Shown in pieces: positions 15,384-22,880 of a DNA stretch of 46,857 bases. A program made the translations under genes and the position numbers. Positions within the stretch are counted from its first letter, which is position 1. The number at the start of each line of letters is the position of its first letter. The DNA comes from Chloroflexota bacterium (GTDB lineage Bacteria; Chloroflexota; Dormibacteria; Dormibacterales; Dormibacteraceae). Where the stretch lies: positions 1 to 46,857 of the forward strand of contig VBIW01000054.1 in assembly GCA_005880915.1 (NCBI GenBank), given 5' to 3'. The notes under the pieces were generated by a model, which was not told the origin of the DNA, did no database searches, and worked only from the letters and a program-made list of their open reading frames with translations.

Positions 15384-16364
15384 ATGATCGACCCCAACGC
15401 AAGGCAGCGGGTCCTGGTGGTCGACGACGTCGTCGAGAACTGCGAGCTGATCAGCGCCTACCTCGAGGACCTCGGCTGCGATGTGGAGGTCGCCCACTCG
15501 GGTGGTGAAGCGCTGGCCGTCATGGAAATGCGCCCTGCCGACCTGGTTCTGATGGACGTCGAGATGCCTGGCATGAACGGGCTCCAGGCATGCCGCCGGA
15601 TCAAGGCCGTCAATGCGAGCAAGATGGTGCCGGTCGTGATCGTCACGGCCTATAGCGCGGTCGACGACCGGGTGGCCGCCCTCGAGGCGGGCGCCGACGA
15701 CTTCCTCGCCAAGCCCGTCGAGCAGACCGAGCTCGTCGCTCGAGTCCGATCCCTGCTCAGGGTCAAAACGCTTTACGACTCGCTCGTTCAGACCGAGCAG
15801 GTGGTGTTTGCGCTTGCGCGCGCCGTCGAAGCGAAAGACAACTTCACAGAGGCGCACTCGGAACGTGTGGCGGATCTCGCGAGGCGGCTCGCTACCGCGG
15901 CGGGGCTCGACCCCGAGACCGTGGCCGCGACTTATTTCGCCGCGAGGGTGCACGACATCGGCAAGATCGGAGTGCCCGACGCGATCCTCAACAAGAAGGA
16001 AGCTTTGAGCCCGGAAGAGGTTGCTGTCATGCGGACCGTGCCAGTGCTCGGAGCTGAGATCTGCGGACCGCTCCGCTCCTCGCATGGGATCACGGAGATC
16101 ATCCGGCACCAGAAAGAGCGCGTCGACGGGACGGGATATCCGGACGGCCTGGGTGGTGACCAGATCTCGCCCGCGGCCAGGATCCTCGCCATCTGCGACG
16201 CGTATGACTCGCTGGTGAGCGGCGAGCGGGCGGAACGGCCCCAGATGGCCGACGAGCGTGCGCGAGCCGTGCTCCTCCGGCAGTCTGGCCGGGCCTATGA
16301 CGAGAAGCTCGTGTGGCTGCTCTTCAACAAGGTCTTGCCGCGGGTCGGCAGCCCGGTCAGTTGA
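15384..16364 (+). CDS. Response regulator with degenerate HD-GYP domain (RR-HD-GYP 1)
   Basis: 326 aa, ATG at 15384. The receiver (about 9-125) is canonical: V-V-D-D near 12-15, Asp58 in L-V-L-M-D-V-E-M-P-G, and Lys in F-L-A-K-P. The C-terminal HD-GYP domain keeps R-V-H-D-I-G-K-I-G-V-P-D and D-G-T-G-Y-P-D-G-L. The HHE motif before the GYP reads H-Q-K-E: the two histidines are Gln and Lys. The His expected in the T-H-x-x-x-G-A-E-I motif is Val. Those residues bind the metal centre for c-di-GMP hydrolysis in active HD-GYPs. The domain is thus probably inactive or changed in function, for example a binding or scaffold domain. It overlaps the convergent MEDS gene by 8 bp. Confidence 0.9.
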   Translation: MIDPNARQRVLVVDDVVENCELISAYLEDLGCDVEVAHSGGEALAVMEMRPADLVLMDVEMPGMNGLQACRRIKAVNASKMVPVVIVTAYSAVDDRVAALEAGADDFLAKPVEQTELVARVRSLLRVKTLYDSLVQTEQVVFALARAVEAKDNFTEAHSERVADLARRLATAAGLDPETVAATYFAARVHDIGKIGVPDAILNKKEALSPEEVAVMRTVPVLGAEICGPLRSSHGITEIIRHQKERVDGTGYPDGLGGDQISPAARILAICDAYDSLVSGERAERPQMADERARAVLLRQSGRAYDEKLVWLLFNKVLPRVGSPVS

Positions 16365-17097
16365 GGAAGGTGCCCTTCTGGAGACCGAACAGGTCGGGGT
16401 GTGCCTTGAGCGTGCGCAGGAGGGCGGCCCCGTCGAATTGGCGGACGTCGTACTGACATATCGCCACCACCGGGTAGCGCTTGAACATCACCTCGAACGC
16501 TTCCTCAAAGCTGAGCATCTCCTCCTCTGACTCAAACATGGTCCGGACGTAGGCCATCTCGCCCACGAGCCGGATGAGGGTTTGCTTATTGGCGAGGGCG
16601 TCTCCAAAGAGGCGCTCCCACTGGGCGATCGCGGCTGGTGCCGTGCCCTCATCAAACCTGACGAGGGTGAACAATCCAGACTCGCGAGCCTGTTTCAGGT
16701 CGACCCCCTCCGTTCGGTCGAGCGCGTCGAGGTAGCGCTCCAGGATGGGGTCAGTTCCGGCCAGGAAGGACGGCTGACCCAGCCGGATGCCTTCTGCCAG
16801 GAAAGGAACCGTGAGCCGGAGGCCACCGGCGTCTGCGCTGAACAGCGTCGCCAGGTGCGTCGGGACCGGAACCGCGACAGCGCCGATGTTCACTCCGTCG
16901 GCAGACGCCTGGGTGGAAGCTGTGCCGCCGACGAACGCCAGCAGATCGGACTCGTTGAACCGCCGCTCGCGGCGCAGGCCGACTCGAAATCCCCGAAGGA
17001 GCCCGGAATCGCTCCAGCGCCGAATCGAGGCCTCGCTTACACGAAGGTACCGGGCTGCCTCGGGTGTGTTGAGCAAACGACGACTGGCGGCTCCCAC
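16357..17097 (-). CDS. HTH-MEDS sensory regulator, copy 2
   Basis: 246 aa from the GTG at 17097, which has TATAAC 6 nt upstream; a TTG at 17076 aligns with the start of copy 1 and is the alternative. The N-terminus is a MerR/excisionase-like helix-turn-helix (N-T-P-E-A-A-R-Y-L-R-V-S, then S-I-R-R-W-S-D-S-G-L-L). About residues 75-245 form a MEDS domain, the sensory domain named from methanogen/methylotroph DcmR: H-L-A-T-L-F, L-T-V-P-F-L-A-E-G-I-R-L-G, C-Q-Y-D-V-R-x-F-D-G and K-A-H-P-D-L-F. The ligand is unknown; DcmR responds to dichloromethane. Copy 1 lies 17 bp upstream on the same strand, and the two share most residues. Confidence 0.85.
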   Translation of the reverse strand: MGAASRRLLNTPEAARYLRVSEASIRRWSDSGLLRGFRVGLRRERRFNESDLLAFVGGTASTQASADGVNIGAVAVPVPTHLATLFSADAGGLRLTVPFLAEGIRLGQPSFLAGTDPILERYLDALDRTEGVDLKQARESGLFTLVRFDEGTAPAAIAQWERLFGDALANKQTLIRLVGEMAYVRTMFESEEEMLSFEEAFEVMFKRYPVVAICQYDVRQFDGAALLRTLKAHPDLFGLQKGTFLN

Positions 17098-17114
17098 AAG
17101 TTGGTTATAGACCC

Positions 17115-17834
17115 TCAGTTGAGAAACGTTCCGAACCGGAGACTGAATAAGTCCGGGTGGGCCTTGATCGCTCTCAGCAGCGCGACGCCGTCGAAATGCC
17201 GCACGTCGTACTGGCACATGGTCACGGTCGGAAAGCGTCGGGACATCAGCTCGAATGCCTCCTCATAGCGAAGCATCTCGTTCTCGGAGACGAACATGGT
17301 GCGCTCCGACACCATCTCGCCAACGACGCGGATCACAGTCGGACCCTTCGCTACGGCGGCGGCAAAGTCTTGCTCCCACTGCCCGATCGCATCCGCCACG
17401 GTGCCGCCATCGAAGCGGACCACCGTGAAGGTCCCGTTACGCATCGCCTGGTCGAGATCGACGCCGTCCATCTCGCGGAGCGCGTCGAGATACCGCTGGG
17501 CAAGGTCCCCGGCGGCAACCAGCAAGCATGGCTGGCCCAGGCGGATTCCGTCGGCGAAAAATGGAACCGTCAGCCTCAGGCCGCCAACGTCTGTGCTGAA
17601 CAGCGTTGCCAGGTGGCTCGGAACAGAAACGGGGGTCCCAGCGATCATCACGGAGCTGATCGGGGAGTCGACCGTATGGGAGTGGTCCATGAACCGCAGG
17701 AGGTCCGACTCGATAAACCGGCGCTCCCGACGGCGGCCGACACGGACCCCAGGCAGCAAGCCGGAATCGGACCAGCGACGAATCGAGGCCTCGCTCACGC
17801 GCAGGAAACCGGCCGCCTCTTTGGTGTTCAGCAA
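17115..17834 (-). CDS. HTH-MEDS sensory regulator, copy 1
   Basis: 239 aa, TTG start at 17834. N-terminal MerR-like helix-turn-helix (E-A-A-G-F-L-R-V-S-E-A-S-I-R-R-W-S) with a basic wing (G-R-R-R-E-R-R-F). The MEDS domain follows from about residue 70: H-L-A-T-L-F-S-T, L-T-V-P-F-F-A-D-G-I-R-L-G-Q, M-C-Q-Y-D-V-R-H-F-D-G, and K-A-H-P-D-L-F-S. A TATAGT lies 10 nt before the start. It faces a Crp-family gene across a 78-bp AT-rich gap with repeated TCAGTA boxes, so one or both products probably control this divergent pair. The presence of two paralogs side by side suggests recent duplication or heterodimer formation. Confidence 0.88.
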   Translation of the reverse strand: MLNTKEAAGFLRVSEASIRRWSDSGLLPGVRVGRRRERRFIESDLLRFMDHSHTVDSPISSVMIAGTPVSVPSHLATLFSTDVGGLRLTVPFFADGIRLGQPCLLVAAGDLAQRYLDALREMDGVDLDQAMRNGTFTVVRFDGGTVADAIGQWEQDFAAAVAKGPTVIRVVGEMVSERTMFVSENEMLRYEEAFELMSRRFPTVTMCQYDVRHFDGVALLRAIKAHPDLFSLRFGTFLN

Positions 17835-17839
17835 TTCTT

Positions 17840-17905
17840 TCAGTACTATACTTTACTGTCACCAATGTTACCTACCTGCTCAGTAATGCGTACTACTATT
17901 CAGTA
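17840..17905. promoter_or_regulatory. Divergent control region with phased TCAGTA boxes
   Basis: TCAGTA occurs at 17840-17845, 17880-17885 and 17900-17905, spacings of 40 and 20 bp, so all three lie on one helix face. An inverted TACTG at 17854-17858 pairs with the first box. TATAGT of the MEDS promoter lies between box 1 and its inverted partner. The third box ends 7 nt before the Crp-family ATG. The gap is much more AT-rich than its surroundings. Confidence 0.55.
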
Positions 17906-17912
17906 AGCGAAC

Positions 17913-18662
17913 ATGCACAAATCTGATGACTATCTGCCCCGATCGAACTGGCATGTTCCTGACTGGCTGAAGGCGGCCAGTTCCCACGGCTTGCTCAGCC
18001 GCTTACCGGAGTCGCTTGTCGAGGCCGTTGTCCGGGGCGCCTCGCGGGTTGAAACTCCGACCGGAGCTGTCGCCCTGCGTTGGGACGAGTCACCTAAAGC
18101 GGGGTTTATCCTGCGCGGGACGTTCAGGGGTTTTATCGCCTCCCTGGACGGAGGGCAGGTCACGACCCGTTATCTGAAAACCGGCGATATGGCGGGCGTT
18201 TTCGCGCCTCGCCTGCCTCGGCTTGCGAGGGGTATCCAGGCACTGGAGCCTGGCGAGCTGCTTCTTGTCGACAGCGAGCGGATCAAGGAGCTCGCCCTGT
18301 CAAATCCGGCTTTTGCGTGGGAAATGATCCAGGAATTGACCACCGTCTTGAATTCAAATCAAAAGGCGCTCTATGTCCGGGCGTTCGGGTCGGTCAGGCA
18401 GCGAGTCGTGAGTGCGATTGTCGAGCGCGCGGCGGTCGCCGACAGGCTCAACCCTGGTGGGAGGGTTGCCGGCACGCAGCACGAGCTGGCCATCGCGATC
18501 GGATCGGTGCGTGAGGTCGTCGCCTCCGAGCTCCAGCAGCTGAAGCGCGAGGGCCTCCTCGAGATCCACCGGGGCGGGGTCGTCATCCTGCAGCCCGATG
18601 CGCTCGTCAAAGAAGCGACAACCAGGCTCGGGATCAGTCAGTTGAGTGACACCGACAACTAA
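17913..18662 (+). CDS. Crp/Fnr-family transcriptional regulator
   Basis: 249 aa. The N-terminal cyclic-nucleotide-binding-like beta barrel runs to about residue 140 (pattern G-F-I-L-R-G-T-F-R-G, then Y-L-K-T-G-D-M-A-G). A dimer helix and a Crp-type winged helix follow (T-Q-H-E-L-A-I-A-I-G-S-V-R-E-V-V, L-Q-Q-L-K-R-E-G-L-L-E). No FNR-type Cys cluster is present, and the cAMP-binding R-S motif is not evident, so the ligand is unknown. The start is preceded by TACTAT and a TCAGTA box rather than a Shine-Dalgarno. It is divergent from the HTH-MEDS pair and upstream of the LuxR regulator at 18737. A short GCCCC-TT-GGGGC hairpin follows the stop. Confidence 0.88.
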   Translation: MHKSDDYLPRSNWHVPDWLKAASSHGLLSRLPESLVEAVVRGASRVETPTGAVALRWDESPKAGFILRGTFRGFIASLDGGQVTTRYLKTGDMAGVFAPRLPRLARGIQALEPGELLLVDSERIKELALSNPAFAWEMIQELTTVLNSNQKALYVRAFGSVRQRVVSAIVERAAVADRLNPGGRVAGTQHELAIAIGSVREVVASELQQLKREGLLEIHRGGVVILQPDALVKEATTRLGISQLSDTDN

Positions 18663-18736
18663 GTCACCTAATGGCGGCCCCTTGGGGCAACCGTGAGATT
18701 AGGGTTCGCTTATGAACCTGATGCGTGGGCACTGAG

Positions 18737-19396
18737 ATGGCCGAACCCATCACCGTGTTGATCGTCGAGGATCACAGGCTCATGGTCGAGGGACTGGCCG
18801 CGCTGCTGGGCGAGACCGCTGAGTTGAGCGTGGTCGGCACGGCTGGTTCTGTGAAGGAGGCCATCGAAGCCGCCCGGACGCTCCAGCCTCAGGTCGTATT
18901 GATGGATTTCCGACTTCCTGACGGCGACGGACCGGACGCCACTGAGCGGATCCGCCAGGACCATCCCGAGGTGGCAGTGCTGTTTCTCAGCGCCGACGTG
19001 AGCGACGAGGCGATGATGCGCGCCATCGACGCTGGCGCCTGCGGCTACGTCTCCAAGGCGGCGAGCGCTGAGGAGCTTACCAACGCGATCCGCCGCGCCG
19101 GGGAGGGCGAGTTCCTGCTCCCCGCCGCGACCATGTCGCGCCTGCTCGCCAGGCAGAGAGACGCGAGGAAGTCGGAGGCGGCCAGGGAGCGTCTCTCGGA
19201 GGATCTCACCTCAAGAGAGCGCGAGGTGCTCAAGATGATGGCGTCAGGCCTCGACAACTACGACATTGCGGACAAGCTCGGAATCGGTTACGGCACGGTG
19301 CGCAGCCACGTGCGCGGGGTGCTCGAAAAGCTCGGTGCTCGCTCCCGCCTCCAGGCAGTTGCAGTGGCCCGTGAGAGCGGCCTGATCAACGGCTGA
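18737..19396 (+). CDS. NarL/LuxR-family response regulator
   Basis: 219 aa from the ATG at 18737; a GTG four codons upstream is possible. The receiver is canonical with E-D at 11-12, Asp57 in V-V-L-M-D-F-R-L-P-D-G-D-G, and Lys in Y-V-S-K-A. The LuxR helix-turn-helix is L-T-S-R-E-R-E-V-L-K-M-M ... I-G-Y-G-T-V-R-S-H-V. It is similar to the regulator at 10068 in both domains. The kinase HK3 begins about 70 bp downstream on the same strand, separated by an 8-bp-stem hairpin. Confidence 0.92.
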   Translation: MAEPITVLIVEDHRLMVEGLAALLGETAELSVVGTAGSVKEAIEAARTLQPQVVLMDFRLPDGDGPDATERIRQDHPEVAVLFLSADVSDEAMMRAIDAGACGYVSKAASAEELTNAIRRAGEGEFLLPAATMSRLLARQRDARKSEAARERLSEDLTSREREVLKMMASGLDNYDIADKLGIGYGTVRSHVRGVLEKLGARSRLQAVAVARESGLING

Positions 19397-19422
19397 GCTA
19401 AGAGCACAAACGATATAGCCGA

Positions 19423-19443
19423 CGCCCCACCACCAGTGGGGCG
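19423..19443 (+). terminator. Hairpin after the LuxR-type gene
   Basis: CGCCCCAC (19423-19430) and GTGGGGCG (19436-19443) form a perfect 8-bp stem with loop CACCA. No U-run follows, so it is either a weak terminator or an attenuating structure ahead of HK3. It covers an in-frame GTG at 19436, which argues for a later HK3 start. Confidence 0.45.
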
Positions 19444-19465
19444 ACAGCAATCCATCCGTTACTTA

Positions 19466-21490
19466 ATGTCAGGCCATGATCTGGGGTCGGATCGGGCTGT
19501 GACGATGTATGTGCGCCGCCGCCTCAAGATCGCGAGCGATTGGTGGGTTCTGTGGACCGCCCAGCACCTGTCGCTCGCCTTCAAGCTCGCCGTGCCGGTC
19601 TTGGTGACCACGGTCGTCCTGGTCGGTGTTTTGGGAACCATCGTCGTCAACACGGTCCAGCACCAGATCCAGGACGCTTACGACCTCCAGGCTCAGGAGG
19701 CGGCGAGTGGAGTCGAGGCCATGTTCGCGCAGCATCCGAACGACACGGCCGAGATAAACGACTACCTCACGCGACTTGTCAAGTCGCGTTCTGACCTGGT
19801 TTCAATCCGGATCCTCAACCTCGACGACACGGGGTCGATCATCGCCAGCAGCAATCCAGGCGAGATCGGAACCAGCGGGATCGCCAATCGAGCGGAGTTG
19901 AACGCGATCTGGGGTGGCTACCCGCTGGAAGATGAGAGCGAGGGCTCGCACCTCATCACGGTCGAGCCGTTGAAGCTGGGCGACGCTGTCTTCGGCGCGG
20001 TCTTCATCACCAGCTCGACGTCGGCCCAGGTGGCGGCGACCCGCTCGATCACTGAGACGATTGTGATCGTCGGGACGGTCGCGGTCGCGATGGACTCGGT
20101 CTTCGTCCTCGCGGTCCTATACCTGAACATCCTTCGGCGCACGCGTCGTGTGCAGCGTGCCGTGGAGGCTGTCGGACGCGGCGATACGACGGTCCGGTTG
20201 CCCGAGGGGCTGGAGGCCCGAGGCCGGGATGAGATCTTCAACCTGGCACGCAGCGTCGACCAGATGATCGAGAGCCTCGACGAGAGGCAGCGCGGAGACG
20301 CGTTGATCAGGCGTCTTGGGCAGCGAGCTCTGGAGGGAGCCAGCTCCGGGGACCTGGTGGCCGAGGGCCTTGCCGCGACCTGCGATGCCCTGGGTCTCGA
20401 CACGTGCATCTTCGCCACTGTGAGCGAGGACGGTTCGATGGGAGGCTGGGTCGACGCTTCCGGTACCCAACACAAGGCTCGAACCCTCCCAGTCTGGGTG
20501 TTTGCGCTGAGCCGGGTCGCGGTCGAAGCACGCAAGGCGGTGGTCGCCGACCGCCAGGGCCAGCACAGTCGATTCGTCGACGGTGCCGGCGGCATGCCGC
20601 AGACGGCGGCGATCGTCGTTCCGCTGCCGCGCACGTCCAAGGCAGGCCAGGCGATCATCGCCATCGCGGCCATCGGCAAGACGATTCCAGACGGTGGGCT
20701 CGCGGTGCTCGACGCCGTGGCGGCGACAATCGCTGAGAGCATGCACATGCAGGCAGCTGAAACGGCTCGTGCAGAAAGTGCCGTCAAGTCGAAGGTGATG
20801 GCGGCAGTAAGCCACGAGATGCGGAACCCCCTCAACTCGATCCTGGGCTTCACCGGACTCGTGCTCAGCACGTCGAACGAGACCCTCACCGACAAGCAGC
20901 GCAAGCACCTCGGGCATGTGCAGACCAGCGCCACGACGATGCTGACTCTCGTGAACAACTACCTCGACCTGGCGAGAGTTCGTGATGGTTCGGTCGCTCT
21001 TCAGTACGAGATGGCGAAGCTCGAGCCGCTGTTAGCCGAAGTTGCCAGCGCGATGCAGCCCATGGCGATGAACCGAAAGGTCGACATCCGCGCCTCCGTC
21101 AGTCCCGAGGCCGAGGTTCGGCTCGACCCGACCAGGTTCCGCCAGATCCTGACCAATCTGGTCTCCAACGCGGTCAAGTTCACCCCTGAAGGCGGACACG
21201 TCGTGATACGAGCACGCGTGGACAAGGACTCCTTCCGGGTGGTCGTGAGCGACACAGGGGTGGGCATTCCGCGTGACCAGACGTCGCTTGTCTTCACCGA
21301 GTTCTCCAGGATCGACGCCGGGCCGTTGGCCGCGAGCAAAGGCACCGGCCTAGGCCTCGCGTTGACCAAGGCCTTCGTCAGCACCATGGGCGGCAGCATC
21401 AGGTTCTACAGCCGGCCCGGTCGCGGTACCTCGTTCGTGGTGGTCCTGCCGCGGGACGGCGCGCCCGCAAGGAAGGCCGCCGCGGCGTGA
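19466..21490 (+). CDS. Transmembrane sensor histidine kinase with HAMP and GAF (HK3)
   Basis: 674 aa from the ATG at 19466; starts at 19436, 19499 or 19505 are possible. TM1 is about 38-62, an extracytoplasmic sensor of about 130 residues follows, and TM2 is about 197-222. HAMP (about 222-275) and a GAF-like domain (about 285-430) come next. HisKA has its His at about 450 in V-S-H-E-M-R-N-P-L. HATPase_c is intact: N-L-V-S-N-A-V-K-F-T-P-E-G-G, D-T-G-V-G-I and G-T-G-L-G-L. A GTGA overlap couples it to the second HD-GYP regulator, which should be its phosphotransfer partner. Confidence 0.92.
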   Translation: MSGHDLGSDRAVTMYVRRRLKIASDWWVLWTAQHLSLAFKLAVPVLVTTVVLVGVLGTIVVNTVQHQIQDAYDLQAQEAASGVEAMFAQHPNDTAEINDYLTRLVKSRSDLVSIRILNLDDTGSIIASSNPGEIGTSGIANRAELNAIWGGYPLEDESEGSHLITVEPLKLGDAVFGAVFITSSTSAQVAATRSITETIVIVGTVAVAMDSVFVLAVLYLNILRRTRRVQRAVEAVGRGDTTVRLPEGLEARGRDEIFNLARSVDQMIESLDERQRGDALIRRLGQRALEGASSGDLVAEGLAATCDALGLDTCIFATVSEDGSMGGWVDASGTQHKARTLPVWVFALSRVAVEARKAVVADRQGQHSRFVDGAGGMPQTAAIVVPLPRTSKAGQAIIAIAAIGKTIPDGGLAVLDAVAATIAESMHMQAAETARAESAVKSKVMAAVSHEMRNPLNSILGFTGLVLSTSNETLTDKQRKHLGHVQTSATTMLTLVNNYLDLARVRDGSVALQYEMAKLEPLLAEVASAMQPMAMNRKVDIRASVSPEAEVRLDPTRFRQILTNLVSNAVKFTPEGGHVVIRARVDKDSFRVVVSDTGVGIPRDQTSLVFTEFSRIDAGPLAASKGTGLGLALTKAFVSTMGGSIRFYSRPGRGTSFVVVLPRDGAPARKAAAA

Positions 21491-22437
21491 GCCGGGTCCC
21501 GTGCGTCATCGTCGCCGGCGAGTCGGCGGACGGTTGCCGGCAGATCGCCTCGATGTTGCGGGACGAGCCCTGGCGCATCGTCAACACCGCGGACGGCAAG
21601 GGCGTCCTCGACCTCGTCCGCGAGCACACGGCCGACCTGATCCTGATGGACGCACACATGATTGGCCTGGACGGCTTCGAAGTCACCCGGCGCATTCGCC
21701 GTGACGGAGGAAGCCGGCTTCTGCCTGTTGTACTGATCTCGGGCGTCAACGACATCCCGAACAGGGTCGCCGCGCTGGAGGCGGGCGCCGATGACTTCCT
21801 GTCGAAACCGCTGGAGCGTAACGAGCTGGTGGCCAGGGCCCGCTCGCTTCTTCATCTAAAGGCCATGCGCGACCAGCTGGAAGACGCGCGTCAGGTCATC
21901 TTCACCCTGGCGAAGGCGGCGGAGGCAAAAGATCCTTTCACGCTGGAACATGCAGAGAGGGTCGCGGACAGTGCCAGCGAGCTCGCGCGCCGGGTGAAGC
22001 TGTCGCCTGAGGTCATCCAGCAGATTCACGTCGGAGCGCTGATCCACGACGTCGGCAAGCTGGCGGTGCCGGACCAGATATTGAACAAGCCGGGCCCGCT
22101 GACGGACGAGGAGTTCGAGCGGGTCAAGACGCACACCGTGGTGGGAGCGGAGATCGTGTTGCCGTTGGCATCACAAGGACATCTTGTGGCCATCGTCCGC
22201 AACCACCACGAACGCTATGACGGCCGCGGTTATCCCGACGCGCTAGCCGGCGAGGAGATTCCGTTCGCGGCCAGGATCGTGGCTGTATGCGACGCCTATG
22301 ACGCCATGGTCAACCAGCGTCCTTACCGGCCGGCAATGCCGCACCCGACTGCGATCAGAGAGCTGCTCGCCGGTCGTGAGCGGCAGTGGGACGCGGGTCT
22401 CGTCGACGCGTTCGTGGCGATCCAGGAGAACCGATGA
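21487..22437 (+). CDS. Response regulator with intact HD-GYP domain (RR-HD-GYP 2)
   Basis: 316 aa, GTG overlapping the HK3 stop by 4 bp. The receiver has Asp55 in L-I-L-M-D-A-H-M and Lys in F-L-S-K-P, but the N-terminal acidic pocket reads V-A-G-E instead of V-D-D, so Mg-dependent phosphorylation may be impaired. The HD-GYP domain is complete: L-I-H-D-V-G-K-L-A-V-P-D, T-H-T-V-V-G-A-E-I, N-H-H-E-R-Y-D-G-R-G-Y-P-D-A-L. Such domains hydrolyse cyclic di-GMP to pGpG or GMP in the cytoplasm. This is the mirror image of the protein at 15384, where the receiver is intact and the HD-GYP is degraded. The next gene overlaps by 4 bp. Confidence 0.92.
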   Translation: MSRVPCVIVAGESADGCRQIASMLRDEPWRIVNTADGKGVLDLVREHTADLILMDAHMIGLDGFEVTRRIRRDGGSRLLPVVLISGVNDIPNRVAALEAGADDFLSKPLERNELVARARSLLHLKAMRDQLEDARQVIFTLAKAAEAKDPFTLEHAERVADSASELARRVKLSPEVIQQIHVGALIHDVGKLAVPDQILNKPGPLTDEEFERVKTHTVVGAEIVLPLASQGHLVAIVRNHHERYDGRGYPDALAGEEIPFAARIVAVCDAYDAMVNQRPYRPAMPHPTAIRELLAGRERQWDAGLVDAFVAIQENR

Positions 22438-22880
22438 GCGACGGCGAGCACTCTATCGAATGGCAGTCGTCACCGAAAAGGCCACGGCGTACCTTCGGAG
22501 GTGACGTGCGGGGCAACATCCAGGCGATCGTCGCCGACGACCATTCCGAGGTACTTCTGGCGACGAGTGACCTGATCGAGGAGTTTGGCGGGGTCGAGGT
22601 GGTGTCTCAAGCCTCCAACGTCGAGGACGCGGTTCAGGCCGCCGCAAGGCATCAGCCAGACGTCGCCTTCATCGAAGCCCGGTTGAGTGGCGGGGGCGCC
22701 GAGACCGCCGCGAAGGGGATCAAGGCGGTCTCACCACACACCTCGGTGGTAGCTCTCACCTCGGTCAAGGAGCTCGAGCTGGTCTTGAAGCTGCGAGCTG
22801 CCGGCGCTGATCGCTGCTACGAAAAGGTGAATCTCAGCCTTGCGCTGCCTGAGATTCTTGCGTCGATAAGCCGCCGCTGA
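22434..22880 (+). CDS. Stand-alone receiver with Glu at the phosphorylation site
   Basis: 148 aa, ATG overlapping the previous stop. An N-terminal basic tail of about 28 residues precedes one receiver domain: A-I-V-A-D-D-H-S-E keeps the acidic pair, V-A-L-T-S keeps the Thr, and C-Y-E-K-V keeps the Lys. The phospho-accepting Asp is replaced by Glu81 in A-F-I-E-A-R-L-S-G-G. Glu at this site often mimics the phosphorylated state, so the protein may be constitutively active or a non-phosphorylatable decoy. There is no output domain. It overlaps the convergent receiver-PAS kinase by 47 bp. Confidence 0.85.
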   Translation: MSDGEHSIEWQSSPKRPRRTFGGDVRGNIQAIVADDHSEVLLATSDLIEEFGGVEVVSQASNVEDAVQAAARHQPDVAFIEARLSGGGAETAAKGIKAVSPHTSVVALTSVKELELVLKLRAAGADRCYEKVNLSLALPEILASISRR

